Source of the DNA: Bacillus sp. FJAT-45350
GTDB taxonomy: Bacteria > Bacillota > Bacilli > Bacillales > NISU01
Direction of reading: 5' to 3'
Assembly: GCF_002335805.1 (NCBI RefSeq)
Contig: NZ_NISU01000001.1
Coordinates: 2,550,079 to 2,614,078, forward strand
DNA: 64,000 nucleotides
A model generated the notes under the pieces. It had not been told where the DNA came from, ran no database searches, and saw nothing but the letters and a program-made list of their open reading frames with translations. The translations under genes and the position numbers were made by a program. Of this stretch, positions 1-9,298 are shown piece by piece (positions within the stretch are counted from its first letter, which is position 1; every line of letters begins with the position of its first letter).

Positions 1-60
1 ATTCTGAAGACCATCTCTTGGTCCAACTTCTTTAATCTTCACTTTATTTGGGAACTTCAT
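1..60 (-). CDS. yngG: Hydroxymethylglutaryl-CoA lyase, N-terminal fragment (cut by window edge)
   Basis: Only the first 20 codons are in the window. They read MKFPNKVKIKEVGPRDGLQN, and VGPRDGLQN is the hallmark N-terminal motif of HMG-CoA lyases (DRE-TIM metallolyases); its Arg-Asp pair belongs to the active site. The ATG at 58-60 is preceded on the minus strand by a GGGGAG ribosome site about 6 bases away. It lies downstream of the biotin carrier, in the order of the Bacillus yng leucine-degradation operon, where this enzyme cleaves HMG-CoA to acetoacetate and acetyl-CoA. Identity is well supported by motif plus context, although most of the gene is outside the window. Confidence 0.85.
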   Translation of the reverse strand, partial: MKFPNKVKIKEVGPRDGLQN

Positions 61-179
61 TGTTTCTCCCCTTTCTTGCCATCAAGATTATGTTCAACAG
101 GGAATAACGAGAGAAAAATTTCAGTTAAGAAAACTGTCTCCCGTTCCCCAAACTTTGAACATTCACTGCGTGATCGTTT

Positions 180-392
180 TTATTCAAGCTCTAGCAATAC
201 CTCGCCCTCATCAACAAAATCCCCTTCATTTTTGAATAGTTCTTTTACCGTTCCACTTTCTTCAGAAGCAATTGGAATTTCCATTTTCATTGATTCTAAG
301 ATTGCAACATCCTGTCCCTCTTCAACTGTATCTCCTACCTGAACTAATACTTTCCATAGGTTTCCTGCCATATTTGATGTAACTTGACTCAT
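180..392 (-). CDS. yngHB: Biotin carboxyl carrier protein of an acyl-CoA carboxylase (YngHB-like)
   Basis: This 70-residue protein is a stand-alone biotinyl domain. The ESMKM motif places the biotinylated lysine at Lys36, and the flanking GDTVEEG and EGDFVDEGEVLLELE segments are the usual beta-hammerhead turns. It would carry carboxybiotin between the biotin carboxylase encoded just upstream (30 bases apart) and a carboxyltransferase that is not in the window. In the yng-type pathway the complex is methylcrotonyl-CoA carboxylase. The size matches free-standing BCCP proteins of Bacillus; the larger AccB proteins carry an N-terminal extension that is absent here. Confidence 0.9.
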   Translation of the reverse strand: MSQVTSNMAGNLWKVLVQVGDTVEEGQDVAILESMKMEIPIASEESGTVKELFKNEGDFVDEGEVLLELE

Positions 393-422
393 ATATAATT
401 CCCCCTAGTATGTTTGAATGAT

Positions 423-1775
423 TTATTTTACTTTGTTTTTTTGTAGATACTCTTGAACAAAATTTGTTGTAACATTTCCATTTATAAACTCTTCGTGAGA
501 GGCAACTTCCTTAAGCATTGGTATATTGGTTTTTATTCCTTCTACTTCATACTCTTCAAGCGCCTTTTGCAGATGATTAATTGCCTCAAGACGATTCCCA
601 CCTGTAACGACTAACTTAGCAATCATCGGGTCGTAAAACGGGGTAACAACTGAGCCTTCGCTCACTGCACACTCATGGCGAGTGTATGGCTGTTCTGGAA
701 GTTTCAATTTTGTTATCTTTCCAGGTGATGGGAAGAATGTCTTTGGGTCTTCAGCATAGATACGAACTTCAATTGCATGCCCAAGCATTTGTACATCCTC
801 TTGTGAGAAAGAAATAGCTTCTCCATTGGCAATCTTCAACTGTTGCTCTACTAAATCTAAGCCTGTTATTTCTTCAGTAACTGGATGCTCAACTTGAAGA
901 CGAGTATTCATTTCTAAGAAATAAAAATTCTTTTCACCATCTACTAAGAACTCAATTGTTCCAGCATTTGAGTAGCCAATTGATTTTGCTGCTCGAACAG
1001 CTGCTTCTCCCATTTTCTTTCTTGTTTCTTCGTCTAAAAATGGAGATGGTGCCTCTTCCACTACTTTTTGATGACGGCGTTGTACTGAGCAATCACGCTC
1101 CCAAAGGTACACTGCATTACCTTCTCTATCAGCCAAAATCTGTACTTCAATGTGACGAGGGTTTTCTACATATTTTTCAATATACATCGCTCCATCACCG
1201 AAGAAGTCAGTTGCTCTCTTCTTATTTCCTTCAAAAGCTTTAACCATTTCTGCTTCATCTCTCACCACTTGCATCCCAATTCCGCCACCACCAGCTGAAG
1301 CTTTAAGCATGACTGGGAAACCAATGTCTAGAGCTACTTGACATGCTTCACTTGCATCCTTTAACTCACGAGTTACCCCTGGTACAAACGGAACACCTGC
1401 TGCTTCCATCGCTTTCCTAGCCTCGATTTTACTTCCCATTTGAGAAATAACATCAGCATTAGGACCAATGAAAACAATCCCTGCTTCCTCACAACGTTTT
1501 GCAAAATCGGTATTTTCAGATAAAAGACCATAACCTGGATGAACTGCATCTGTCTTTGTTTCTTTCGCTACTTCTAAAATTTTATCAACATTTAAATAGC
1601 TTTCATTTACTCTTGGCTTTCCAATAAGAAACGCCTCATCTGCAGCCTTCACATGTAGAGAGTCTGCATCTGCTTCTGAATAAACAGCAACCGTAGCAAT
1701 ACCTAAACGTTGGCAAGTTCGAATAACACGTAAAGCAATTTCTCCTCGATTTGCAATAAGTACTTTTTTAAACAA
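423..1775 (-). CDS. yngH: Biotin carboxylase subunit of an acyl-CoA (probably methylcrotonyl-CoA) carboxylase
   Basis: 450 residues, the normal length for an AccC-type biotin carboxylase. The N-terminal domain starts KVLIANRGEIALRVIR. The ATP-grasp region contains the glycine-rich loop KASAGGGGIGM near residue 160 and the catalytic EMNTRLQVEHPVTE near 290. The start is TTG at 1773-1775, supported by a GAGGTGAT ribosome site 5 bases upstream. It carboxylates biotin on the carrier encoded downstream, using ATP and bicarbonate. Because it sits between acyl-CoA synthetase and carrier genes, I assign it to branched-chain acyl-CoA breakdown and not to fatty-acid synthesis; a propionyl-CoA role cannot be excluded. 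Confidence 0.9.
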   Translation of the reverse strand: MFKKVLIANRGEIALRVIRTCQRLGIATVAVYSEADADSLHVKAADEAFLIGKPRVNESYLNVDKILEVAKETKTDAVHPGYGLLSENTDFAKRCEEAGIVFIGPNADVISQMGSKIEARKAMEAAGVPFVPGVTRELKDASEACQVALDIGFPVMLKASAGGGGIGMQVVRDEAEMVKAFEGNKKRATDFFGDGAMYIEKYVENPRHIEVQILADREGNAVYLWERDCSVQRRHQKVVEEAPSPFLDEETRKKMGEAAVRAAKSIGYSNAGTIEFLVDGEKNFYFLEMNTRLQVEHPVTEEITGLDLVEQQLKIANGEAISFSQEDVQMLGHAIEVRIYAEDPKTFFPSPGKITKLKLPEQPYTRHECAVSEGSVVTPFYDPMIAKLVVTGGNRLEAINHLQKALEEYEVEGIKTNIPMLKEVASHEEFINGNVTTNFVQEYLQKNKVK

Positions 1776-1806
1776 TGTCTATCACCTCATTTTTTTATTT
1801 AGGAGG

Positions 1807-1851
1807 GACTGACTCATAACTATGTGGTTGTTTGACCTTTATGAGTCAGTC
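1807..1851. other. Intercistronic hairpin between acyl-CoA synthetase and biotin carboxylase genes
   Basis: A perfect 13-base inverted repeat (GACTGACTCATAA with TTATGAGTCAGTC, 19-base loop) fills the gap between the two genes. On the operon (minus) strand it is not followed by a run of T, so it is not a clear terminator. It may affect mRNA stability or cause partial attenuation. Confidence 0.6.
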
Positions 1852-1905
1852 TCCAGTTAAGCTTTTTTCGACGTAATCATACTTTTTTTGACAACGCTTA
1901 CATTT

Positions 1906-3567
1906 TTACACGCCTGAACTAGATCTTGATAGATTGTACTGACTTATTGCTTGTTCTCTTAACTTAAACTTTTGAATTTTTCCAGATGCAGTCATCGGAT
2001 ACTCTTCAACGACAGAAATATATCGAGGTATCTTATATCTAGCAATCTTTCCTTTGCAATAATTACGTATTTCGTCAGCAGTTGCTGATTCTCCTTCTTT
2101 TAAAACAATCCAAGCAGAAACTTCTTCTCCAAATTTTTCATCTGGAACACCAACGACTTGCACATCTAAAACCTTTGGATGTTGATATAGAAACTCTTCA
2201 ATCTCTCTTGGATAAATATTTTCTCCACCACGGATAATCATATCTTTCAATCTACCAGTAATGCGGCAATAACCATGCTCATCCATAATTGCTAGGTCAC
2301 CTGTGTGAAGCCAGCCGTCATTTGTAATGGCTGCAGATGTTGCTTCTGGGTTTTTATAATAGCCTTTCATAACATGGTATCCTCTTGTACATAATTCACC
2401 TTGAACACCTCTTGGAACTTCTTCATCCGTCCCTGGCTGAACAATTTTCACCTCTACATTAGGTAAGGCTCTCCCAACTGTTTCTACTTTTCTTTCAAGC
2501 GAATCATCTACCCTCGTTTGTGTAATTACTGGAGAAGATTCTGTTTGTCCGTATGCAATCGTAATTTCACTAGCGCCCATTTTTTCTATGACTGCTTTCA
2601 TTACTTCAATTGGACAATTGGAACCAGCCATAATTCCAGTTCGAAGTGTAGATAAATCATACTTAGCAAAGTCCTTACTATTTAATTCTGCAATGAACAT
2701 TGTCGGTACACCGTGTAATGCCGTACATTTCTCAGCCTGAACCGCTTGTAAAACCAAATCTGGATCAAATTCTTGAACTGGTACCATTGTTGCTCCTACT
2801 GTTACACAGGCAAGAGTACCAAGTACACAACCAAAACAATGGAAGAATGGTACAGGTATACACATTCTGTCATTCGCTGATAAATTCATACACTCAGCAA
2901 TATTTGCTGCATTATTCGTTAAGTTATTATGTGTTAGCATAACACCCTTAGGGAACCCTGTCGTTCCAGATGTATACTGCATATTAATTACATCATCTGG
3001 CTCTAGGCTATCCATACGCTCTTCTAATTCTTCGTCTGTTACCGCTTTGCCCATCTCTACAATATCAGACCACAAATACATCCCTGGCTTTCGTTCATCA
3101 CCTAAGAATATGATATTTTTTAAGAATGGTAACTTCTCAGATTGCAATTGCCCCGGCTCTGAACCTCTTAATTCAGGAAGAATTTCATATAGCATCTCTG
3201 TATAGGATGCATCACGATATGAATCCATTAAAATTAATGTTGTTGAATCTGATTGCTTAAGTAAATACTCTAGCTCAGCTGTACGATAATTTGTATTGAC
3301 AGTAACTAATACAGCACCCATTTTTCCAGTAGCAAATTGAGAAGTTAACCATTCAGGGCGATTAGTAGACCAGATTGCTACATGCTCTCCACGTTCAACA
3401 CCCAACTTCATTAATCCCTTGGCTACATCCCGGCATAAATCATCAAATTGCTGATACGTATATCTCAACCCTCTATCAGGATAAACAACCGCCTCATGCT
3501 CAGGTTGGTTCTTTGCAATTTTCTCTAAAAGCCTGCCAACCGATAAATCAATTTTCTCAGCCAACAC
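1906..3567 (-). CDS. yngI: Acyl-CoA synthetase (AMP-forming), YngI-like
   Basis: 553 residues of the ANL adenylate-forming superfamily. Visible signatures are the P-loop-like YTSGTTGFPKGV near residue 196, the AYGQTE motif near 340, GWLHTGD near 420, and the C-terminal GRLKDMIIRGGENIYP hinge with the catalytic lysine region SGKIQKF near the end. It activates a carboxylic acid to its CoA thioester using ATP. The GTG start at 3565-3567 follows AAGGAGG by 5 bases. It lies between acyl-CoA dehydrogenase and biotin carboxylase genes, so branched or medium-chain acids are likely substrates. The exact chain specificity cannot be read from sequence. Confidence 0.88.
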   Translation of the reverse strand: MLAEKIDLSVGRLLEKIAKNQPEHEAVVYPDRGLRYTYQQFDDLCRDVAKGLMKLGVERGEHVAIWSTNRPEWLTSQFATGKMGAVLVTVNTNYRTAELEYLLKQSDSTTLILMDSYRDASYTEMLYEILPELRGSEPGQLQSEKLPFLKNIIFLGDERKPGMYLWSDIVEMGKAVTDEELEERMDSLEPDDVINMQYTSGTTGFPKGVMLTHNNLTNNAANIAECMNLSANDRMCIPVPFFHCFGCVLGTLACVTVGATMVPVQEFDPDLVLQAVQAEKCTALHGVPTMFIAELNSKDFAKYDLSTLRTGIMAGSNCPIEVMKAVIEKMGASEITIAYGQTESSPVITQTRVDDSLERKVETVGRALPNVEVKIVQPGTDEEVPRGVQGELCTRGYHVMKGYYKNPEATSAAITNDGWLHTGDLAIMDEHGYCRITGRLKDMIIRGGENIYPREIEEFLYQHPKVLDVQVVGVPDEKFGEEVSAWIVLKEGESATADEIRNYCKGKIARYKIPRYISVVEEYPMTASGKIQKFKLREQAISQYNLSRSSSGV

Positions 3568-3632
3568 TAATTCCTCCTTATTAATAGTTTAAGAGCTCAA
3601 TCTAAGGTGAAATCAATCTAATGATTTTGAAC

Positions 3633-3672
3633 GAGTTTGCTCCAGCAACTTATCATCGACTGGAACAAACTC
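3633..3672. other. Intercistronic hairpin between acyl-CoA dehydrogenase and synthetase genes
   Basis: The inverted repeat GAGTTTGcTCCAG / CTGGAaCAAACTC has one mismatch and a 14-base loop. No T-run follows on the minus strand, so it resembles an mRNA-processing or stabilising stem-loop more than a terminator. Confidence 0.5.
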
Positions 3673-3688
3673 TATTACAAGACTCTTA

Positions 3689-4861
3689 TTATGCTTTTGC
3701 CTTCACTTTTGGTTTGTCTCCACAACCTAACTGCCTTGCGATTACAAGTCTTTGGATTTCTGAAGTACCTTCTCCAATTTCTAATAGTTTCGCATCTCTT
3801 AGCATGCGTTCTACTCCATACTCTCTCATATAACCGTATCCACCATGTATTTGAATTGCTTGGTTACATACTCTAGTTGCCGTTTCCGAAGCATATAACT
3901 TAGCAAATGCTGACTCCTTCGTAAATGAACGGTTTTGGTCTTTTAACCATGCTGATTTCAATACCATATTACGAGCTAACTCGATTTCCATTGCCATATC
4001 AGCAAGCTTAAACTGAATTGCTTGGAAATTCGAAATCGATTGACCAAATTGTTTTCTTTCTTTTGAATATTGCAGTGCCGCATCAAATGCTCCTTGAGCA
4101 ATACCAACTCCTAATGCTGCAATTGAAATTCGACCACCATCTAATGTATATAAAAATTGCTTAAATCCTCTTTCAGGATCTCCTAATAGATTCTCTTTAG
4201 GAACTCGCACATCCTCTAAAATTAATTCTGCTGTATCTGAACCTCGAACACCCATTTTTTCATAGTTACTATTAATCGTGAATCCAGGTGTATCCGTTGG
4301 AACGATAAGTGCAGAGATAATGTTCTTTCCATTTGCATCCTTACCTGTTACAGCAGTTACTATGACCGTTCTTGCAAAGCTTGCATTCGTAATCCAGCAC
4401 TTCTCACCATTTATGACGTATTCATCACCATCTAATACCGCCTTAGTTTGAGTGCCACCAGCATCTGAACCTGCATTCGGTTCTGTTAACCCAAATGAAC
4501 CTAGTGATTGACCCGAAGCTAACGGAACTAAATGCTCTTGCTTTTGTTGTTCAGTTCCAAAATAATAAAGTGGACTTGCTCCAAGGGAAACTGCTGCAGC
4601 ATAGCTTAATCCAGTTCCACCACAAGCACGGCCAATCTCTTCAACAGCTAAGGCGTACGAAATAGTATCCCCACCAGAACCACCGTACTCTTCAGGAAAA
4701 GGAATCCCCAACATGCCAAGCTCCCCCATCTTTTTAAACGTTTCTTTTGGAAACTCAGCCGTTCTATCTACATATTCCGCATTAGGTGCTACCTCATTTT
4801 GTGCAAAATCTCTTACCATATCTCTAATCATTTGTTGGTCCTGTGTTAATTCAAAGTTCAT
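3689..4861 (-). CDS. yngJ: Acyl-CoA dehydrogenase, probably isovaleryl-CoA/short-branched-chain type (YngJ-like)
   Basis: 390 residues with the complete acyl-CoA dehydrogenase fold. It has the substrate/FAD segment [14 protein letters not shown] near residue 125, the WITNASFA segment near 158, the RKQFGQ motif near 270 and the C-terminal [21 protein letters not shown], which includes the usual catalytic and FAD contacts. It is the first gene of the catabolic operon, with an AGGAGG ribosome site before ATG. It oxidises an acyl-CoA to the enoyl-CoA and passes electrons to ETF. The downstream biotin-dependent carboxylase and HMG-CoA lyase point to isovaleryl-CoA; other short acyl-CoAs remain possible. 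Confidence 0.9.
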   Translation of the reverse strand: MNFELTQDQQMIRDMVRDFAQNEVAPNAEYVDRTAEFPKETFKKMGELGMLGIPFPEEYGGSGGDTISYALAVEEIGRACGGTGLSYAAAVSLGASPLYYFGTEQQKQEHLVPLASGQSLGSFGLTEPNAGSDAGGTQTKAVLDGDEYVINGEKCWITNASFARTVIVTAVTGKDANGKNIISALIVPTDTPGFTINSNYEKMGVRGSDTAELILEDVRVPKENLLGDPERGFKQFLYTLDGGRISIAALGVGIAQGAFDAALQYSKERKQFGQSISNFQAIQFKLADMAMEIELARNMVLKSAWLKDQNRSFTKESAFAKLYASETATRVCNQAIQIHGGYGYMREYGVERMLRDAKLLEIGEGTSEIQRLVIARQLGCGDKPKVKAKA

Positions 4862-4904
4862 AATTTGCTTCCTCCTTATAATAGATAGATTAGTTTTAAA
4901 TAAC

Positions 4905-4918
4905 TGAGCAAACGCTCA
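4905..4918. promoter_or_regulatory. Palindromic operator TGAGC-N4-GCTCA upstream of the acyl-CoA dehydrogenase operon
   Basis: TGAGCAAACGCTCA is a perfect 5+5 dyad about 45 bases ahead of the start codon, overlapping where a promoter should lie. The same half-sites recur at 12048-12061, upstream of the other acyl-CoA-related operon. Its form fits TetR-family regulators of fatty/branched acid catabolism such as FadR, but no regulator gene is visible here. Confidence 0.6.
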
Positions 4919-5021
4919 ACATTGGAAAGAACATAAGTATTTGATCCTTCTAACATAAAAATAGTATGAAAACTCTTAAAACATTCCTATTATTTTATAA
5001 AACTAGATTTTACTTAGATGT

Positions 5022-5061
5022 GCATGTTCAAAAAGGGAATCATAAGCCTTTTTGAACATGC
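5022..5061 (-). terminator. Intrinsic terminator of the ABC transporter/ligase operon
   Basis: A perfect 15-base inverted repeat (GCATGTTCAAAAAGG / CCTTTTTGAACATGC, 10-base loop) lies just below the last transporter gene. No clear T-run follows on the minus strand, though the A/T arms are rich. Position and stem strength make it the likely 3' end of the livG-to-livF transcript. Confidence 0.7.
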
Positions 5062-5069
5062 TATTCTTC

Positions 5070-5858
5070 TCAAACAAATCTTTTCACTCTTTTGTAAGAC
5101 TTCACTTCACGGAAGCTCTTCTTACCTTCCTTACTCATTCCGAGATACGATTCGCGGACCCCCTCATTAGTCAAAAGACTATCAACTGGGCCCTCCATTA
5201 CAATTCTTCCATTTTCCATAATATATCCAAAATCAGCAATGGAAAGAGCGACATTTGCATTTTGTTCAACAACTAAAATAGAGGTCCCTTCCTCCTGATT
5301 TATTTGCTTAATGTTTTGGAATATCTCCTTTACTAGTAATGGAGCAATTCCTAGTGATGGTTCATCTAATAATAATAGCTTTGGCTTTGCCATAATTCCC
5401 CGGCCAATAGCTAACATTTGTTGTTCCCCACCAGATAATAATCCAGCATGCCTATTTCGAAGCATTTTTAATTTAGTAAAATAATGATACACTCTCTCAA
5501 GATCAGATTTAATATTATTTCGATCTTTTCTCGTATATGCACCTGCCATCAGATTTTCTTCCACTGTTAAATGTTTAAAGACTCTTCTTCCTTCAATACA
5601 TTGAAAGATTCCATCTTTTACAATACGGTCTGGATCAATACCATTAATGTTTTTCCCATCAAATTCGATTTGACCATCTACTACTTGACCGCCATCACTT
5701 TTTAATAAACCAGAAATTGCTTTTAATGTTGTTGATTTTCCTGCTCCATTACTTCCTAATAGGGCAACGATTTTTCCGTCAGGAACCTCAAGTGACATTC
5801 CCTTTAATACTAAGATGATTTTTGAATATACAACTTCAACATTACTAAGACGGAGCAT
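5070..5858 (-). CDS. Branched-chain-type ABC importer ATPase (LivF-like)
   Basis: 262 residues with Walker A GSNGAGKST near residue 35, signature LSGGEQQ near 140, Walker B LLLLDEPSLG near 158 and the H-loop replaced by VVEQN, which is typical of LivF ATPases. It is the last gene of a six-gene operon that also holds livG, an acyl-CoA ligase, two permeases and a binding protein. It should energise uptake at the membrane together with the LivG-like ATPase. The C-terminal 20 residues are basic and extend past the usual LivF end. The substrate is uncertain: the neighbours favour a carboxylic or fatty acid over an amino acid. Confidence 0.85.
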   Translation of the reverse strand: MLRLSNVEVVYSKIILVLKGMSLEVPDGKIVALLGSNGAGKSTTLKAISGLLKSDGGQVVDGQIEFDGKNINGIDPDRIVKDGIFQCIEGRRVFKHLTVEENLMAGAYTRKDRNNIKSDLERVYHYFTKLKMLRNRHAGLLSGGEQQMLAIGRGIMAKPKLLLLDEPSLGIAPLLVKEIFQNIKQINQEEGTSILVVEQNANVALSIADFGYIMENGRIVMEGPVDSLLTNEGVRESYLGMSKEGKKSFREVKSYKRVKRFV

Positions 5859-5883
5859 GTGTCAACCTCCTATATTTTAGAAG

Positions 5884-5916
5884 TAAGAGAGGGCAAAAGA
5901 TTGTTACCCTCTCTTA
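5884..5916 (-). other. Hairpin between binding-protein and LivF-like genes (possible attenuator)
   Basis: TAAGAGAGGG pairs with CCCTCTCTTA across a 13-base loop in the 66-base gap after the binding-protein gene. No strong T-run follows. Such stems often allow higher expression of the preceding binding protein. Confidence 0.5.
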
Positions 5917-5924
5917 AAATTTCT

Positions 5925-7202
5925 TTAGTCGTTAATTCCGAAGTAATCTGTTAGCATTACCCATTCACCACTTTGTAATTGACCTAAACGAATTTGGTCA
6001 GTACCTGCATGGTTATCAGGTGAGAATGAAACATTAGCACCTAGACCACCTAAATCAAGATTATTAATTGACTCAATTGCTGCTTTTACATCTGAACCAG
6101 TTACTTCTCCACCTGTTTGCTCTACTGCTACCCGAACTGCTTCAGCATAGATTGCAGCTGTCGCCCAACCTTGAACAAACTTCTGGTTAATGTCATCAAC
6201 TGATTGTCCTTTAGAGTCTAAATACTCAACGATAGCACCCATACCTGGAATGTCTTCACTAGGAAATGCATGTGTTACAACTGCAATAAAGTCATCTAAC
6301 GCTTCAACCCATTGTGCGTTGTCACTACCTTCAGGAATTAGACCTTCCCCAGCAGTCCAGTTTAATCCCATAAATTGTGTATCCCAGCCTAGGAATTTAC
6401 CATCACGAACGACATTCCTTGTTTGACCCCAAGTGTAGTTAATGATTGCGTAATCTGGAACATCATTATTTCTTTCCCATGATTGTAAAGTCGTTTGAGG
6501 GTCAGTATCACCAAGCTCAATTAAAATGTCTGGTGTAATTTCAATAACGCCAGCTAAATTTTCTTCCGCATATGCTTTAATGTCTTTAATTGGTGATTCA
6601 CTAAATGGATGCCCCTCATGGTAAACTAACGCAACACTTGCAGGTGTGCTTCCTTCGTGGTTTTCAGCAATCCATTCAAGCATTGCACGGCCTTGATCCG
6701 AATAGCTTGCAGCTGTTAAGAAGTTATATCCACTTTGAGAACCTGTATCCTTTAAGTTCTCTGAATATGATCCAGAGAAAAATGGTATTTCATCGGCAAT
6801 AATCTGACTACGTAATGCTTCTGTATCACCTGTTCCCCATCCAATAATTGCAGCTACCTCATGTCTATCTCTTAAAGATTGATAAATTTGTTGCGCTCGA
6901 CTTACATCATACGCATAATCTTCTCCAATTAAATCAATCTTGAAGTCATTATCTTGAGAGTTGAAATATTCATAGTATGCTCTTGCTCCATCTGCGTATG
7001 GTGCACCTACATCTCCAGTGGCTCCTGTTTCATCAAAAATACCGCCAATTTTAACGACTGTATCAGATTCACTTATTCCATCGTCTGTAGAACCACCTGG
7101 TGTATTTGATGCCTCATTACCTCCACACCCTGCAAGTAACCCTAGCGCAAGCACTGAACTAGCTACTGCAGCAGTTACTTTGTTTAAACGAAACTTCTTC
7201 AT
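5925..7202 (-). CDS. ABC transporter substrate-binding lipoprotein (LivK/Peripla_BP_6 family)
   Basis: A lipoprotein signal peptide begins MKKFRLNK and ends in the lipobox LLAGC, followed by a Gly/Asn/Ser-rich linker. The mature part is a type I periplasmic-binding fold (VVKIGGIFDETGATGDVGAPYADGARAYYEYFN). I start at ATG 7200-7202, which follows GGGGG; the reading frame stays open 10 codons further upstream but lacks a signal-peptide-like start. About 425 residues, tethered to the outer face of the membrane. It determines the specificity of the importer encoded around it, and relatives bind amino acids, amides or aromatic/aliphatic acids. The adjacent acyl-CoA ligase suggests an acid. Confidence 0.85.
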   Translation of the reverse strand: MKKFRLNKVTAAVASSVLALGLLAGCGGNEASNTPGGSTDDGISESDTVVKIGGIFDETGATGDVGAPYADGARAYYEYFNSQDNDFKIDLIGEDYAYDVSRAQQIYQSLRDRHEVAAIIGWGTGDTEALRSQIIADEIPFFSGSYSENLKDTGSQSGYNFLTAASYSDQGRAMLEWIAENHEGSTPASVALVYHEGHPFSESPIKDIKAYAEENLAGVIEITPDILIELGDTDPQTTLQSWERNNDVPDYAIINYTWGQTRNVVRDGKFLGWDTQFMGLNWTAGEGLIPEGSDNAQWVEALDDFIAVVTHAFPSEDIPGMGAIVEYLDSKGQSVDDINQKFVQGWATAAIYAEAVRVAVEQTGGEVTGSDVKAAIESINNLDLGGLGANVSFSPDNHAGTDQIRLGQLQSGEWVMLTDYFGIND

Positions 7203-7343
7203 CAAATTTCCCCCTTTTTTTTGATAGAGCATATATTGGATGAAGCCCTCAAACTATGTAAGAACCTCTAAATCCCTTAGTAGTGAAACTTTTCAAACTG
7301 ATAGTAAACAAGTTAATCCTTTGGTGAGATAATAAGCTCCTCT

Positions 7344-8405
7344 CTAATACGAGAATGGCCAGAGCCTTATATAGTTCTTGAAATTATTCCATATATGAAC
7401 CAATCCTCCAGGCTCGAAAATAAGGAATAGGATAATTACTAGACCAAAGACAAATTCACGGAACGATGTAAGCATGTGATAAGCGTTAGGCATATAAATC
7501 GTAAGGAACTCAACCATAAAACCTAACCCTACAGGCAATAATGTAATGAAAATTGCACCTAGAATTGCACCAAAGACACTACCTAGACCACCTACTAGAA
7601 TCATTGCTAAATACTGAATTGAAACTTGGATACTATAAAGCTCGACTGTTACAACCATTGTGTAATGAGCAAGTAAAGCCCCACCAATCCCAACGATGAA
7701 AGAACTTATGGCAAAGGACATAACTTTATAGCTAAACAAGTTAATCCCCATAATTTGTGCTGCAACATCTCTGTCACGAACTGCTAAAAAGGCACGACCT
7801 GTACGAGTTCTAAATAGATTAAGAGCATAAATCGTTGTCAAAATCGCAATCGTTAAACATAAAAAGTAATAGCTATTGTGACTAGAGAATGTATATCCTC
7901 CAATAGATGGACGGCTTAAAAGCATTCCAGCTCCTCCACCAGTAAGGCCACTTGCTCGACCGATAATCCAAAGAATTACTACTTGAGCTGCTAAGGTTGC
8001 AATCGCTAAGTATAACCCTTTTAATCTCAATGATGGAATACCAAACAATCCACCAATAACAGCTGTAACTAGACCTGCTAAAGGAAGTGAAATCCAGAAG
8101 CTCCATCCAAGGGTTGTTGTTAATATTGCGGATGTATAGCCTCCTACCGCTAAGAACGCCCCTACCCCCACTGAAATTTGTCCTGTAAACCCGGTTAAAA
8201 TATTTAATCCAATTGCCCCAATAACAGCAATCGCACATAATGTAGCTAAACCAACTACATAGTTTGAAGCGAATAACGGAAACATAAATAACAATATGAC
8301 AATGACCAACATCCTCAGTTTTACTTGAGGAATCTTAAACAACTCCATATCCTTACTGTAACTCGTCTTGTAATTCCCACATTCCATGACAAATGGATTT
8401 TTCAT
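7344..8405 (-). CDS. Branched-chain-type ABC importer permease (LivM-like)
   Basis: 353 residues with about 9-10 hydrophobic segments and the LivM-type core GIPSLRLKGLYLAIATLA near residue 120, followed by RTGRAFLAVRDRDVAAQIMGIN, the cytoplasmic coupling loop that contacts the ATPases. The first 30 residues are hydrophilic, longer than in typical LivM. ATG at 8403-8405 is preceded by a GGGTGTGA site inside the end of the upstream permease gene, so translation is coupled. It forms the membrane channel with the LivH-like protein. Confidence 0.87.
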   Translation of the reverse strand: MKNPFVMECGNYKTSYSKDMELFKIPQVKLRMLVIVILLFMFPLFASNYVVGLATLCAIAVIGAIGLNILTGFTGQISVGVGAFLAVGGYTSAILTTTLGWSFWISLPLAGLVTAVIGGLFGIPSLRLKGLYLAIATLAAQVVILWIIGRASGLTGGGAGMLLSRPSIGGYTFSSHNSYYFLCLTIAILTTIYALNLFRTRTGRAFLAVRDRDVAAQIMGINLFSYKVMSFAISSFIVGIGGALLAHYTMVVTVELYSIQVSIQYLAMILVGGLGSVFGAILGAIFITLLPVGLGFMVEFLTIYMPNAYHMLTSFREFVFGLVIILFLIFEPGGLVHIWNNFKNYIRLWPFSY

Positions 8406-8409
8406 TCAT

Positions 8410-9294
8410 TCACACCCTTTCGATTCCACCTTTTCCAAATAGACCATGTGGTTTAAGCATCAAAATAATTGTTACAATAATAAACGGAATGACTTCCTTA
8501 ATTCCTCCACCTAAAATCGGTTGTAAGTAACCTGCAGCTAGATTTTGAATAATCCCGATAATAAATCCACCAACGATCGCTCCTGGAATACTATCAAGAC
8601 CACCTAAAATAACAACAGGTAACACTGTTAGACCAATCGTTGCCATGGAAGCGTTTACACCATTGATATTACCTAATAAAACCCCACCTACTGCTGCAAC
8701 TAGTGCTGCAATACCCCAGGTAATAGCGTAAACCTGTTTAACACTTATCCCCATTGACAGGGCAGCCATTTGGTCATCTGCAACACTACGCATTGCAAGA
8801 CCCATTTTTGAAAATTTGAAGAATAACGTAAAAGCAACAAGTAAAATCATTACGATGATGAAAGACCATAAATAGACTGGAGCAATGACAACGTCACCCA
8901 TTCTGATTGGAGTGGCAGGAAAAATTGGTGGGTATGATTTTGTTTGGTGTCCCCAAATCATATGAACCAAACCGGCTAGTAAACTAGCAAGACCGATTGT
9001 TGCCATTATGACAGATATTACTGGTGCATTTATAAGAGGTCTTAGTACGACTCGTTCAACGGTCATTCCAAGAATGGCATTGAACACTAGTGTGATTAAG
9101 AGTGCTAGAATGAATGGAATATCATAAACTGCGACTAGAGTAAGACAGATATAGGAACCGATTAAAACGAATTCACCATTGGCTAAATTTAATGCATCAC
9201 TAGCTTTATAAATAAGGACAAACCCTAAAGCTACTAATGCGTAGATACTACCAACAACAATCCCTGTAATAACCATCTGCAAGAAAAAGCTCAT
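8410..9294 (-). CDS. Branched-chain-type ABC importer permease (LivH-like)
   Basis: 294 residues, highly hydrophobic, with the LivH N-terminal pattern GIVVGSIYALVALGFVLIYKASDALNLANGEF and the coupling loop MGLAMRSVADDQMAALSMGI near residue 165. The C-terminal GGLDSIPGAIVGGFIIGI is also typical. It pairs with the LivM-like permease encoded 4 bases downstream. The start follows a GAGGTGGC ribosome site. Family membership is secure; the transported substrate is not. Confidence 0.88.
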   Translation of the reverse strand: MSFFLQMVITGIVVGSIYALVALGFVLIYKASDALNLANGEFVLIGSYICLTLVAVYDIPFILALLITLVFNAILGMTVERVVLRPLINAPVISVIMATIGLASLLAGLVHMIWGHQTKSYPPIFPATPIRMGDVVIAPVYLWSFIIVMILLVAFTLFFKFSKMGLAMRSVADDQMAALSMGISVKQVYAITWGIAALVAAVGGVLLGNINGVNASMATIGLTVLPVVILGGLDSIPGAIVGGFIIGIIQNLAAGYLQPILGGGIKEVIPFIIVTIILMLKPHGLFGKGGIERV

Positions 9295-9298
9295 TTAC

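Noticed and set aside
76-342. 88-codon ORF on the plus strand over the biotin carrier gene
   Set aside because: Antisense to a conserved biotinyl domain and low-complexity Ser-rich.
7882-8238. 118-codon ORF on the same strand in another frame of the LivM-like gene
   Set aside because: Composition is Trp/Ser/Tyr-rich and matches a frame-shifted membrane protein; the overlapping permease has full family motifs.
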